Part shown: positions 11,759-22,929 of the stretch, one piece after another
Layout of the letters: each line of letters starts with the position of its first letter
Numbering within the stretch: the stretch's first letter is position 1
Origin: Chytridium lagenaria
Taxonomy: Eukaryota; Chytridiomycota; Chytridiomycetes; Chytridiales; Chytridiaceae
Assembly (NCBI GenBank): GCA_025449115.1
Contig: JAHLKC010000060.1
Location: 154,900 to 218,899 of the forward strand
Reading direction: 5' to 3'
Length of the DNA stretch: 64,000 bases
Translations under genes and position numbers: made by a program
The notes under the pieces: generated by a model
Told to the model about the DNA's origin: nothing
Seen by the model: the letters and a program-made list of their open reading frames with translations, nothing else
The model's database searches: none

Positions 11759-11921
11759 GGCTGGATGTATCTCACCTGCCTTGATGCACTTCGTCTTTCA
11801 TATATATGAAAAAAGGGGGATGTTTGAAGAAGTGACTCACATACTGAACGTTGTTATTTTTGGATTCGGTTGACTACCTAAGACGTCTTTTGAGTTTCTG
11901 ACCACTGGGATTGGGTATAAA

Positions 11922-12616
11922 TCAATAGTAAATATTTACTATAGTTTTGTAAAGTGTCGTTTTTTTGCACGCACTGCATCCGGAACTCTCCATGGACGCC
12001 TCTTTCAAAGTTTCGGAATTCCGTTTATTCGCTACTATTAACCACCAACTTTCGCTCGAGCCCCGCTTAAACATATCTTGTTCCGTTCTCCTTGCTACAT
12101 CTTCGTCACTTAAGGGGTACTGACCAGCTTTAACTCCAGTTAATTGTCTCTTGCTTCGTTTCTTCCGACGTCGTGTCATTTTGCTACATCTTCTTCACTG
12201 TTGGGTCTGGCCACTCTTATTAAGCAACTTTGGCGTATAAAGAAAATATGGAAAACAATCGCAACAATATTATTCATAAATCTTGAAATTCCCCACCGCT
12301 AAAAAACAGGCGTTGTGACCGTTTTCGCCTTCATCGGTGTTCTTTTACCTCGGGTAGGCGTTTTCCACTTGATGACGTTGGGCATGTAACTTGAAGAGAC
12401 AACACGATCACTTGCAACAATGGACAAATGGGAAGAGGTGAGGACGACATCATTGCGTCTCAATTGCTTGTTGTTGAAGCTGATCACAACATCCCTTATG
12501 TGCAAATGCTCCATTAGGCTTCTATTTGGAGCTGCTTACCTATACGTAATTCCATCGTATGGTTCAAAGTCGACTTTTTCTACGTGGTCAATTAGTACGG
12601 ATTCTTGGGGAGCCAT
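11922..12616 (-). CDS. Paralog E: short family member, partly degenerate
   Basis: Exon 1 (12616-12540, 77 nt, phase-2 end at GTAAGC) encodes MAPQESVLIDHVEKVDFEP, clearly the family N-terminal motif with DHVEKVDF in place of DYVDKIDF. The following exon is not resolved; a frame at 12514-12299 has no family block. The last frame (12179-11922) contains basic sequence and ends SSGCSACKKTTLYKTIVNIYY, a C-x-x-C then basic tail reminiscent of the anchors of B-D but extended. The central LPRIDSAG block and the R-R-x-S sites are missing or unrecognisable. It is either a small divergent member or a decaying copy. Confidence 0.4.
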
Positions 12617-13177
12617 CTGCAGTTTTTGAAGATAGTATTGACGATTTGTGAACATCCGTTGAGTTAATTCACGGCGTGGGATAACCTTACAAAGATTGTT
12701 AGAGAGTTACAATGCCACATGAGGAGCTGAGAAATAGCTGGCGTTGATATTTCACTATATATATGTGAATAAATGCAAACTCTACACGCGTATGGAGCAT
12801 ATATTTCAATGAATTTTGGACTTAATTTTTATAACCGACGTGCGGCAGCTGCAGCATGACGGCGCTCATATGCTCTGCTGCATGCAGGTATTCCAAATTC
12901 AACTTCAGCCGTTAACTCTACAATAGCTGTGCACATTTTATAGCAGAAGCACCCGACTGGAACAGCATAAACAGCAGAGTATCATACAGGGTACCGGTCT
13001 TTTCCACGGCGGATGAGCTCCATGCTATTTGCTAGATTAAGTTTTGGCGAGACGTACCGCGTAAAGCCATACACGCTCATCCATGCTCGTTGCAGCATTC
13101 TAATTTGTTTGAGCAAGCTCCTGCAGCTAGAAAAACGTCCGCCTTGAGAAGCGAGTATTCTCTGCACCCAAGTATGC

Positions 13178-13447
13178 TCACATGTGATGCCTCTCTTTAA
13201 TCCTGGGGCAGCCCGAGCTTCGTCTGCGGATCATTAAATTCACACAACGACATATGTAGTCATCCACCGACTCCTGAAAAGCTTCATCTACTCTTATATT
13301 GATAGACACGATAAGCACGCTTTCTGAAATTATAATGAGAACACGCGTAATCTTAATATGCTCATGAAAATCCCATTCTTTGCCGCGAATAATTATCGGA
13401 GCTTTCTCTGGGGTTGCAATCCAGTTTATGTATGTATAGAGACTCAA
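13178..13447 (-). pseudogene. Fragment of a family first exon (DEAFQESVDDY)
   Basis: The minus-strand translation at about 13290-13200 reads DEAFQESVDDYICRC and shortly after IRRRSSG. This matches the N-terminal motif (QES[IV].DY) and an R-R-x-S site of the neighbouring paralogs. No initiator Met or remaining exons are recognisable, so I call it a relic. It lies immediately 3' of paralog F. Confidence 0.4.
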
Positions 13448-13496
13448 TAAATGTCAAACACTTTGAATGGAGTACTATGAGCGCCTTTTATTCTCG

Positions 13497-16400
13497 TTAA
13501 AGCAGTGTACATCGACATTTCACGTTATCACCATCACTATTAGGCCTTTTTCTTAAAGATGTCTCTTCCTTGACATCCACTTGCATATTCTCAGAAGCTG
13601 AAGCAGGGCGATGAGTTTGCCCTGCTACTTCCGACCTAGTGGCAATATTTTGATCTTCTACCGGCAACGGAGAAGTGGCGACGTCTTCGTGTCTAAACAG
13701 TGAGAAATTCGGTCGCAGAAACGGCAGCTGAGTTTGCTCTTCAACACTATCACCTTCGTCATGTATAGACGCCCAAGTCACGAGGCCCTCCAGCAGAGGA
13801 TTTGACTGCTCAGCTCTGATGGCGAAAGAACTGAAATTGTGCAAGGTTTCATATTCTGGGTATTTAGAAGGTGTGAAAGCCTTTTGGGGATCGTTCTGAA
13901 CATCACCAGAGTCGTTCACGGTCGAACTGTCTACCGCAATTGAGTAGGCGAGTTTTGACGGCCTTATAGACGACACTGATGCTATCGATCTTCTTGATGC
14001 ATCTGGACTTTGGCGACTATGAAGATGTTTTCTCAATGAAATTGATGCACCAAGAATTGACAGAGGGGTACCAGTATCTTGGTCCATATTGATTGGAAAT
14101 ATGCCTTCGATAAGTTTGCCAGAAGGCAGGTGCTCCGAGAGTGAAAGCTCAGCGCTCTGACGGTATCTAGAATCTCTAACATTCGGGGCTTGACGTTGGA
14201 CGACTTCTTGCGGTTTTGAAAGCTCCGTCGATTTTCTACCATCAACAGCATCAGAAGTCGAATTTCGAATTGATTTTCGACCACGCTCTTAAAACTATTA
14301 CTTACGTAAATAAAGCGAGGTCCTGGTTAGGAGGGTTGTCATTGCATCTAAAAAAAAAACCGATACAACGAAATGGGTCCCAAATAAATTATAATGAAGC
14401 AGTTTGGAAAATGGAAAAATCAGAAAACATACCGTAGTGGTTTAGTAGTTTCGATACGACTATCTCTTGATTCATCTACTATTGGTGGATCGTCAATATG
14501 CATTGTTATTTCGTATAACCTGGACGGAGGCCGTCCAGCTTTAGAAGCTCTTGCCATCGGTACATCTAAGCTACTCCTTCGCGACCGCGTAAGTGGTGTC
14601 TGTATCGGAGATGCGTTCGATGGCGACTTAATTACTTCCGCCATATCAAGTATTGATAACAACTGAGTAGGCTCGAGGTCAGTTTCTAAGATATTTTGCG
14701 GACAAATGAGAAAAAGATTAAATATTATATAAAGAGCAAGCCAAATAGCTTGAATTATCAAAAAGATTATAAGAATAAACAATTATACCTCGGACTTTCC
14801 CTTCAAAAGATCCCGGCGGTCTATCCGCCGAGGATACAGATCGAAAGCCGGTAGAATCACAACTACTCCTTCGCTGACGAGATATAAGATGTGACGGTAG
14901 GGCAGTCTGCGGGTCGTATTCAGTAGAACCCATTTGCGAAGATTGCGCTAAAATGGACGTTTGGCTATAGTTATTTGAAGAATAAATTGAAATCAGCTCG
15001 TCTGCGGAGGTAGCGGTTGTTCTGGATGCCCTCAGTTGGGCAATTTCAGCGCAAAAGCGGAACTTCGAGCCATTAAGTACGTCATTCTTGCTCTTAAATA
15101 TGCTTGATACATCCCTAGAAAAATACGAATATTGTATAAGAACTTAATAATTGTATTACTCACTTACACACTCATTCCCATATTTGCAGCATAATCTTCC
15201 AATGCTTCCCGGATAGAATTTGTATCCGGTACCACATCTTCAACTAAAGCGGCCACCTCGTCGACTGTTGTTCTGTCAAAAAGTCGCGAATGGGGACGGG
15301 ATCCAGAGGAGCGTGGAGACAAAGAAAATATGTCCCCACTGCGTCTCCTTAGTCTTGGTGAAGAATTCTGATCCATTAATGCCGCTTCAGACAATATTTT
15401 TTCCTTAGAAGTTCCAATGATATTGAGAGGTGCAATGCTCACTTGCTCATTCGTATCTTCAGAAGCTTTTTCTGATTTAGTTTGGCTTAAAACTGTGTGT
15501 TTAGCCGTTGCATCATCAATAATAGAATTCTTACAAGCATTCAACGGACTTTGAAGTTGCTGACAGATGAGGATGTTTCTTAACTTCAGGAACCATTTCC
15601 TGTTTAACATGAGGTGAAGTAATGGCTGATGAGTGCCTAGGTGCATGATGTGTATGAGTACGTCGAGGGGAACCGCTTTTAGACGCCTTTCGAAACAAAG
15701 AACCTCTGCGCTTTATGCCAAATGCTTTTTCATCTTTCATTTCGACAGAAGCTTCAAGCAGAGAGTGGTGATCGGATAGTGCGTCATTTTGAATTTGACC
15801 AGAAGCAGAAACAGATACAGTTTGACGAACCAAGTGTTTGTAAAAACGAAACCCTATAAGGTGGAATTAAATACGCGCATAACCATTTTAAATACCGGTC
15901 GAGATTTCTTTGCCTTCTACTTCATCATTTCCCCTAAAATATAACGAAGTAGTCAGTGATTAATATCACACAAAGGATGAGAAATGGAAAATCATGGGAC
16001 ACTACAAATCAACAGACTTACTTTTGGAACTCCAATTTCTGTGTGTAGTCCAAAATAGTCTCGATGTTCGAAGTTAAGCCCTGGTTCTGAGAGCACCCAA
16101 AGTTTAAACGCTTTTCATCCGTAGATTCCGCAGTATCTTGCATCAGCGATGCAATTCTGGCCCCTTCCACATACTCAAACTCCCTTTCCAAATTTCGAAT
16201 AATATCCCCCATCTTCTCAGAGTCCAAAGACTTCCCCTCCACCTCGATTCCAGCAGAGGAAGGACGAATGACATGGGAATTCAAATTGATTGATCCTTCC
16301 GGAATTTTGGCGTCGCCCTTTGATGGCCGAATCTTATTCTTGGGCTGTTTTTCCAAACGCGCCGGCAATGTCGCTATACCATCATAAGACGGCGTGCGGC

Positions 16401-16724
16401 CTTTGCCAACGCCTTCTTTCAATGATCCGCTGGCTGACCTTTCAGAACCCCGTATGTTGTTCTCCGTAGCATGAAAGCGGGACATACCAGAAGTTGATCT
16501 AGTGAGGTCTAACCAAGCATCAGCTTTTGCTTTGGCAAGCGTTCTCCCAATAACTCACTGCTGATTCTCTGATCGACCGAGGTAGCTCGCCGTGTAAGCC
16601 TATATTTCGCATTAAATGTGCATCAAACACAGCAAGGGGGAATAAAAAAGGCGGCTTACGCAGGAAGCTGCTTTTCCCCAACATAATCATCCACTGTCTC
16701 ACGCAGTGCCGACGCAGAAGACAT
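13497..16724 (-). CDS. Paralog F: full-length family member with CaaX-like C-terminus (CTLL)
   Basis: This is the most complete member, with about eight exons. Exon 1 (16724-16660, 65 nt, phase 2, GTAAGC) encodes MSSASALRETVDDYVGEKQLP. A small exon near 16600 holds TRRATSVDQ. The exon at about 16490-16018 holds DIIRNLEREFEYVEGARIA and NIETILDYTQKLEFQK, a second DY-like motif just before a GTAAGT donor. The 15833-15164 exon has KRRGSLFRK, RRRSGD and NSIREALEDYAANMG, with one frame change near 15570. Two Ser-rich exons carry RRSSCDS and RRSSLD. The last exon (to 13497) has RRSIAS, IRPSKLAYSIAVD and DSGDVQ, and ends NVKCRCTLL. The final four residues fit a CaaX box with Leu at X, predicted for geranylgeranylation; the Cys two residues before could be palmitoylated. 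Paralog G matches it exon by exon in inverted orientation. Confidence 0.65.
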
Positions 16725-18247
16725 AGACTGACTTGCTCGTCTGAAAGAGAGTTGGTCGATGTGAACAGATATCTCCTTCCAGACCGAAAAAGAGCTTGAG
16801 CTTTATTACGGTATCAATCACGAGAACTTGGAACGATATTGACCAAATTAATATCTTGAGGAAAGGGACCATTATCCTGCGATCTCCTGAGCTGTGAGTG
16901 CATGGCTTGGGCAGTGCATTGCAGAATTGTCAAGGCCTTCAACCTTTCTTGTGGTTTTTATGCAGCGGCAGAAGGCATTGGTAAGAGATAAAATGGTTTA
17001 AACGTAAATATGATTTAAACCTAAAAACACAGCTTAATGTATTCCGATGAGCTAATACATCCAGGGTAAACAGCCAGTGTCGAAATCCAGAAAAGCAGCA
17101 GGTTTTAAAAAATGGTGTCCCTTTTTTATTAAACAAAATAGCAATCGTTCTCAAAAAAGTAACCAGGAAAAAAGGATGTAATAAAAAGTGATATCCGTTG
17201 ATATTGTTAAGGCTACCGAACAAAAAGTACATGCAGAATAACTAAAAAGGAATAACGTAGAATAAAAAGTGAATCAGTACGGGAAAAAAAAAAGGAAAGC
17301 AGGTTATAGTAATAAGCAGGCGGAGAACAATAAAAGGAGATATAAATATTTAACGATTTGTTCTCATTGCCGTCCCGCCTTTGCATTCGTAATTACTTCA
17401 CCTGCTCCTATTCAGAAGAATCCCGCTGAAACAATCGGCTTCGGAAAGTCGATAGTACTTTCGAAACCTTGAAGGAAGAGCATCGCCGATCTATTACCAA
17501 ATATCAGGTTCCGGCCATACCCAAGGTATCAGCTGGTGCACAACGACTATATTATTCCTCGCTTTCTCTGCTGTTTTCATCAAAAGATCCGGTTGATGAT
17601 AGCCCTAACTTTCTCTTCTGTCAATGATCAATACCAGATACCTCAAACTCATCGACTGGTTCAAAAACGGTTCAAGGCGAAAAGTCTCGTCGCAGACATC
17701 GGGCCACGGCTTTGAGGATGTGGGAGTGCTATTCCAGCGGTTTCCACTTCGGAAAATGAAAGCCAATGTAAACAACCCAAGCAGAATGCATTTCATATTT
17801 TCCATCAAAAAATCCTCGAAGATTGAACAGATTGCCGATCCTGTTGAGATTAAGTGTGCGGATTATCGGATGTAAAACCATCGTTGTTTGAGCCGTCCAT
17901 TTTCCTCTAAGTTTTCCTTTCACATTTAAAATGAACCACATATTCGTGCTGATATCCAAAGAGAGGCTCAAGAAGACATTAATTTCTAAACTTGTGTTGC
18001 AGGGGCACTCCGAGTTCGAGCGGCAATACCGCCTTAATCAAATGCGGGTCTTCCTGTTGGCCGCCTCGCTGCGTTTCTCAAAAAACTGGAAACCTAGAGG
18101 ATTCCTAAAACAAAGGGATTGACAAAATGCATATCAATTCGGTGTCGATCAATAAAGCCTTGTGAACCAAAGGGCGATTACAATTCCATCCTTATGGGAT
18201 ATCTCCTTGTTCAAATAGTTGAAGGTTGCCGGTAAACGTTACAACAT
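16725..18247. other. Divergent intergenic region between paralogs F and G
   Basis: About 1.5 kb lie between two head-to-head family members. It is AT-rich, with A-runs near 17280-17300. A plus-strand frame at 17624-17875 contains GSRRKVSSQTSG, which may be a remnant of another copy or chance. No RNA gene was recognised. It may hold a bidirectional promoter. Confidence 0.4.
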
Positions 18248-20374
18248 ATGGCGTTGAGCGAATCGATCGATGACTACATTTTTAAGCCTGAATTCTCCTC
18301 GTAAGCCTTCCATGATGGCCAAATAGCATCGTTCCTGACAGAAGTTATTAGCCCTGAAGACCGTCTTGGTCATACCTCTGATGGCAGTAAAGTTGGTGGT
18401 AAGTTCAATCATTACTTTGGAGTCAATGTGCTTACCTTTGATGTTGGCGCGGTCAGCTTTCCTCCGATCTTTCTCCGGAGAACTTCCGAGGCCGGTGAAC
18501 AAATCAACGAAGATTCTATCAAAGGCAGCCAAAACTTCAGTCGACTACAATCCATGGAGTATACCAACAGAGGCATGAGAGCAAGCACAGATTTCAACCA
18601 TCAGATAGCGTCACGAATGGGAGCGTAGACGGTTCAGTTAAGCCTCCCTTTGATAACACCGCTTAAGGAATTGCGGAACCGGCTCACACTTTTTTAGAAT
18701 TTCAAAAACAAGGTCCATGCGAACAGTCGAACTCCAAAGGACGTTCATAAGAACTCTCTGTCGTCGGTGGACGCTTTAGATATTATGTCTCATGTGGCCA
18801 GACCAGCTATACTTGGAAGTGGTTGGAATAATTCCCACAGGCCTGGCATTCCTCCAGAAGAAGTGACGACCATTCTCATGAATCTTGAGAAAGAGATGCA
18901 AACCTTCAACAAAAGGGATTCTACGAAAAAATCGTTCAAATCTGAAGCTTCGATTATGATGCCGGCGCCTCAAAACATCGAAAGGATTGAGGATTATATC
19001 GACAAGATTGAGTTCCAACCAACAGAGTATGCTCTCTCCTGATTTACTGATGTATCTTCTCTATGCTGTCTTCGCTGTCATTTTTTGTGTTTCTCACCTT
19101 TTATCATGTACCGTAGAGATAGCGAAACAAACGCTAAGGATGGTAGGCTCGCCTTGGTAGCAATTACATATAATCTAACTTTTTTTTCCAAGCACTGGAT
19201 CCTTCAAAAAGATTAAGTTTCCGGCGCGTGCCTCATCTTTTTCGGAAGCACAGATAGTCATATACAAATCTCCAAACAACCAGCTTCTATTTTTCGATCA
19301 GATTCATCTCATTCAATGGATGGAGCTTACCGCCACCATCCAAAGCCGAAGGCAGCGCAACGCAGCAACAGCTTTGACATGTCGATTAGGAACTCGAACA
19401 AAAAGGATTCGGTGTCACATCAACGGCTGCAGCGGCTCGAGATCAATCTAATTCTCGGCCTGCTTCTGTATCATCAGTAGAAGAACCGACTGATTTTATT
19501 AATCTGAAGAAATCTTCTATATTTGAGGATACAGATTTTAATTCCAGATCTTCCACGAAATCCGTTAAAGTCGACGTCCCAAAAGTCTAGCGTTGATGGG
19601 CGTGGCGTCAAACAAACCAGATCACGGCCCATCAAAGTTGTTTGAGACGTTGGCGGATGACATTGCTTTTCAAGGTGTAAATAATGGAAACGACACCGGA
19701 TCGGTACATAGGCTTGAAGGCGTCGAAGAATTGCTAGCAAAGGGATTATTGTAAGTCTATTGTATCTGAGATGAGAATTAATCTGCTTTTTTGCATCGCT
19801 TCAGCAGCTCTGCTTCTGCAGATATGCTCCACTTTAACAGAAACCAGCCTCCCGCCTCAGAAGAAGTTTTAAGTACCGGGCAACTTGAAGAATCCAATTT
19901 CAATGAGCCTTCGTCAACTCATATCCGAATAGGGTCCGGCGATGGGACCGTTTGATGACTATGGTCACATCATCGCAACTTTCTCAGCAGCAGCGACACA
20001 GCGTTGATAAGGGCAAGGTCATAAAGCTGCCGGCAAATTCTGGGCAGAGGCGGTCGTCGAAGCTCATGTATTCTATGTCGCCCGACAAGGCGAATGGACC
20101 GCAATTTAACCACCCGGAACATCAGGTGGCCAATCAACCTAATTATGACGTTGTGGGAAAGTATGCAGACGAAACAGAGAGAAAGGTCGGCTTTGATGTA
20201 AAGTCAGATGGCATAGTTGCGATGGAGCGGGCGGAGCGAGTAGATGACGGGAAGGTTTTATCGGGGGATGCAGTGGAAGAAGGGGAAGCAACTAAGGACG
20301 CAGTCTCGTCAGACGGCGCAAATGTGCGAGTAGTCCACAAAGATGACACGAAATGCAGATGTATTTTGATGTAA
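18248..20374 (+). CDS. Paralog G: full-length family member with CaaX C-terminus (CILM)
   Basis: Exon 1 (18248-18300, 53 nt, phase 2, GTAAGC) encodes MALSESIDDYIFKPEFSS. Exon 2 follows a short intron whose 3' AG is near 18351 and contributes PEDRLGHTSDGSKVG. A later exon has FLRRTSEAGEQ. The exon around 18767-19030 has EEVTTILMNLEKEMQTF and NIERIEDYIDKIEFQPT before a GTATGC donor, equivalent to paralog F's LEREF / NIETILDYTQKLEFQ exon. Another ends VHRLEGVEELLAKGLL before GTAAGT, matching F's NSIREALEDYAANMG exon. The last exon (19952-20374) has QRRSSKLMYSMSPD and ends HKDDTKCRCILM. CILM fits a CaaX box with Met at X, predicted for farnesylation; the preceding CRC is shared with F. Frames are imperfect near 19250-19600 and at 19955. 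Function unknown; probably a prenylated membrane-associated protein. Confidence 0.6.
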
Positions 20375-20689
20375 AATATATGTGAATTGTAATTGATCTT
20401 GAACTTGTTTACTCTTTTTTTTTTTGGTGTTATATTATTACATATTAAAAAGGCGTCATCAATAAAAAGATATTGACATCAGTAAAACTTTACAATGATT
20501 CCACAACGGTTCGAAAAAGTTGACATAATTGGCGAATCATTTCCTATTCATTCTAAGTCGTTCTTCCGATAGGTGTTAAACCACTACCAGAACATCGCAA
20601 ATTGCTACAAAACGGTGAAAGGATTGCGAATTTTACCAGAAAGATTGAGTGCTAACCATTAGCTCGCACTATAAACCATATTATTTTCT

Positions 20690-20865
20690 TCTCTACCTAT
20701 GTTCCTTAATGGTTATTTTTCATGTGTTCTTACATTATATTCTAGGGATGCCGCGGGCAAGGTTCTACGGAGGGATAAGGTGGAAAGGAGGAAAACAAAG
20801 ACGCAGATTCGTCAGACCGCACGAAAGTGCAAATACCCACAAAGATGACACGAAATGCATATAAA
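20690..20865 (+). pseudogene. Duplicated 3' end of paralog G (truncated anchor)
   Basis: Bases 20796-20862 closely match 20299-20365 of paralog G, including a 20-base identity around CACAAAGATGACACGAAATG. The copy encodes HKDDTKCI followed by a stop, so the CRCILM tail is cut to a single Cys. No matching upstream exons were found. This is a recent partial duplication. Confidence 0.55.
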
Positions 20866-21149
20866 TGTGTTTTTTAATAAATAATAATAATCACGTTACT
20901 TTTGTAATTATACTTAGACCCCTCCATCAGTCCGTTGGTTGCCGCACATAAGGGGGAAAATCTAATATTAGATCACCGCCAAATGCCGATCCTTTTTTTC
21001 GAGAAAAGATCAGCGGTGATCACAATGGTATGCGTAGGTCCTGCCGGATTGGATGCCACTCAGTATTGATGTCGATCTTTTTTTTTAATTTAAAGCAGAC
21101 TTTCTTCCCTCTCCTCATTAACGTGCTCTAAAGTATTTCCAATATCATA
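20866..21149. other. Spacer between the truncated copy and paralog I
   Basis: AT-rich sequence with T-runs near 20994 and 21080. No gene seen. Confidence 0.4.
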
Positions 21150-22485
21150 ATGCTGCAAGAAAGTTTAGATGATTATTTATCAAAGGACGTAACGTAGGTT
21201 TTTGGCCGTGTTGGGATTTACATTCGCCGGCTATCTCATATTACCCATCAATTTAATTAAATAGATCCGAGCAGAAAGCTATACCCAGTCATCGAGGCAT
21301 CGCAGGTGAACTAAAACTTCCTTAGTCCAGCCTCTACAGCGATTTATGTATTTTCATCACAGACCTCCTGAAACACTTTCTGGAGAATTCTCATCATTCG
21401 TTTCACATGGCAAACGCTGCTCACTTCATACTCAGAAGTCCACTCACCTCCAATGGCAACGTTCAGAATAGCTCAAACCGTCATTTGCTAGAAAACAACT
21501 TCAGCTGACTCCATGCATCCACGTTTGCGACCCCTCAAGATGCCGCTGCCAGAGAACAAGTATAAGACCAAGTACCTCGGAAGCGTTTCAACAACGTTCC
21601 AGGGCCTCGATAACCATTTTTCACAAGCTTCTCGTGGAAGTTCCAGAGATTTTTCTCTTGATGCGGTGGCAGGCATCATCAAGAAGTTGTATCAAGATAT
21701 TGACGAAGCTCGAGCCCTTGCGTCGATGGAGATGATTGACTCACTATCTTCTGAGAGGATGATCCCTTCAGAAGCTATGATCATCGCGAGCCGTTTTGCT
21801 GACAACGTTAACGTCACGTCGAGACAATCCTTGAAACCACTGGCCTCCAGCGGAACCCTAACCCAGGAAAACGTCGCCCGCGCATCATTTTCTCAAAAGT
21901 CAACAATGCCTTACAAAAGCGGCGTCGGTAATCCATCGTTGACGATTTCAACGGCATTGCGAACGCATTTATCCAAACTTGCCCAATCTGCGTTGATGGG
22001 TGTCGACAACGCCGACGATAATAGCACCCACACTTTCATTTTGTCTTCAACACGCTCCTGGTCTTCCAACTCTGATACCTATACCTCTGAAACCATCTTA
22101 GAAACATGCGATTCCCGGATCAAGACAGCTATAATGAAGATCTTCACCACAACATGAGGGGTAAAATCATTTCAATAGCGTCTATGATAAGACCTTCCAA
22201 GCTCTTCCCCAAGTTTTTGAAAGTGTCGACAGCATGAGCGATTTACCTCCGCTCAATTTCGAACCTGACAGCGTCTTGACGATTCCATATCTGTCTTCTC
22301 CGCACGTGCTAGCAGTGATGCAACCGCAGATTTAAGAGCCAGTTGTTGGAGAGTTGGAACCGTTTGTTAAAACAGAGGTCAGCCAAAGAAGATCGCGGAC
22401 AGTGTATCAGACACACTCAACAATGCCGGTCGAGACGAAAAGGGGATCCAAACCGCCCTGGTGTCGACAAAAAAACCACAAATGA
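21150..22485 (+). CDS. Paralog I: divergent family member
   Basis: Exon 1 (21150-21193, 44 nt, phase-2 end at GTAGGT) encodes MLQESLDDYLSKDV, the family motif in short form. The main exon (about 21513-22157) includes DAVAGIIKKLYQDIDEARAL, comparable to DIIRNLEREFEYVEGARIA in paralog F, then Ser/Thr-rich sequence. After a stop or donor near 22157, further frames read MIRPSKLFPKF (compare IRPSKLAYSI in F) and SQRRSRTVYQTHS. The last ends GSKPPWCRQKNHK at 22485, a single Cys followed by basic residues. Exon joins in the 3' part are uncertain. There is no CaaX box; the anchor, if any, is weaker than in its neighbours. Confidence 0.45.
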
Positions 22486-22929
22486 CGATTCAGCGACATT
22501 CTACATGGACATATATATTATCTGCGTTGTTTTGTTAACGGATCTGGCAAACAGACATCGATATCGCTGATGTTAATCTGTGTCTGGTTGGCGGGGAGAG
22601 GGGGACAACTTTGGGCCTCGCAATCGGTTTGAAACAGGCGGTGGTGCCGACTTTCTTTTTCATATTAATAAAAGTCACGGAGTAAAGGGCCTATCGGTGC
22701 CCTCCTCTTCGTAAAACTCCAAATAGGTAATTATACGCGGATTTACATGAAAATCCGCAACCTAAGTAAGTTAAATGCACTGCGACCGCTATGACCGGTC
22801 TACAAGCCCAAACTGATTTCCTTGGCTGCTCTTGATTAAACATCGATGGTTCCCTTCATTCCCGTCGTTTTTTTTACATTAAAAGCTGCTTTGGCTCGTC
22901 GCTGCCTCCTTAAAAAACTTTACTGTGTC
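22486..22929. other. Spacer between paralogs I and J
   Basis: No family motif or open frame of note. A T-run lies near 22870. It presumably contains the promoter of J. Confidence 0.4.
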
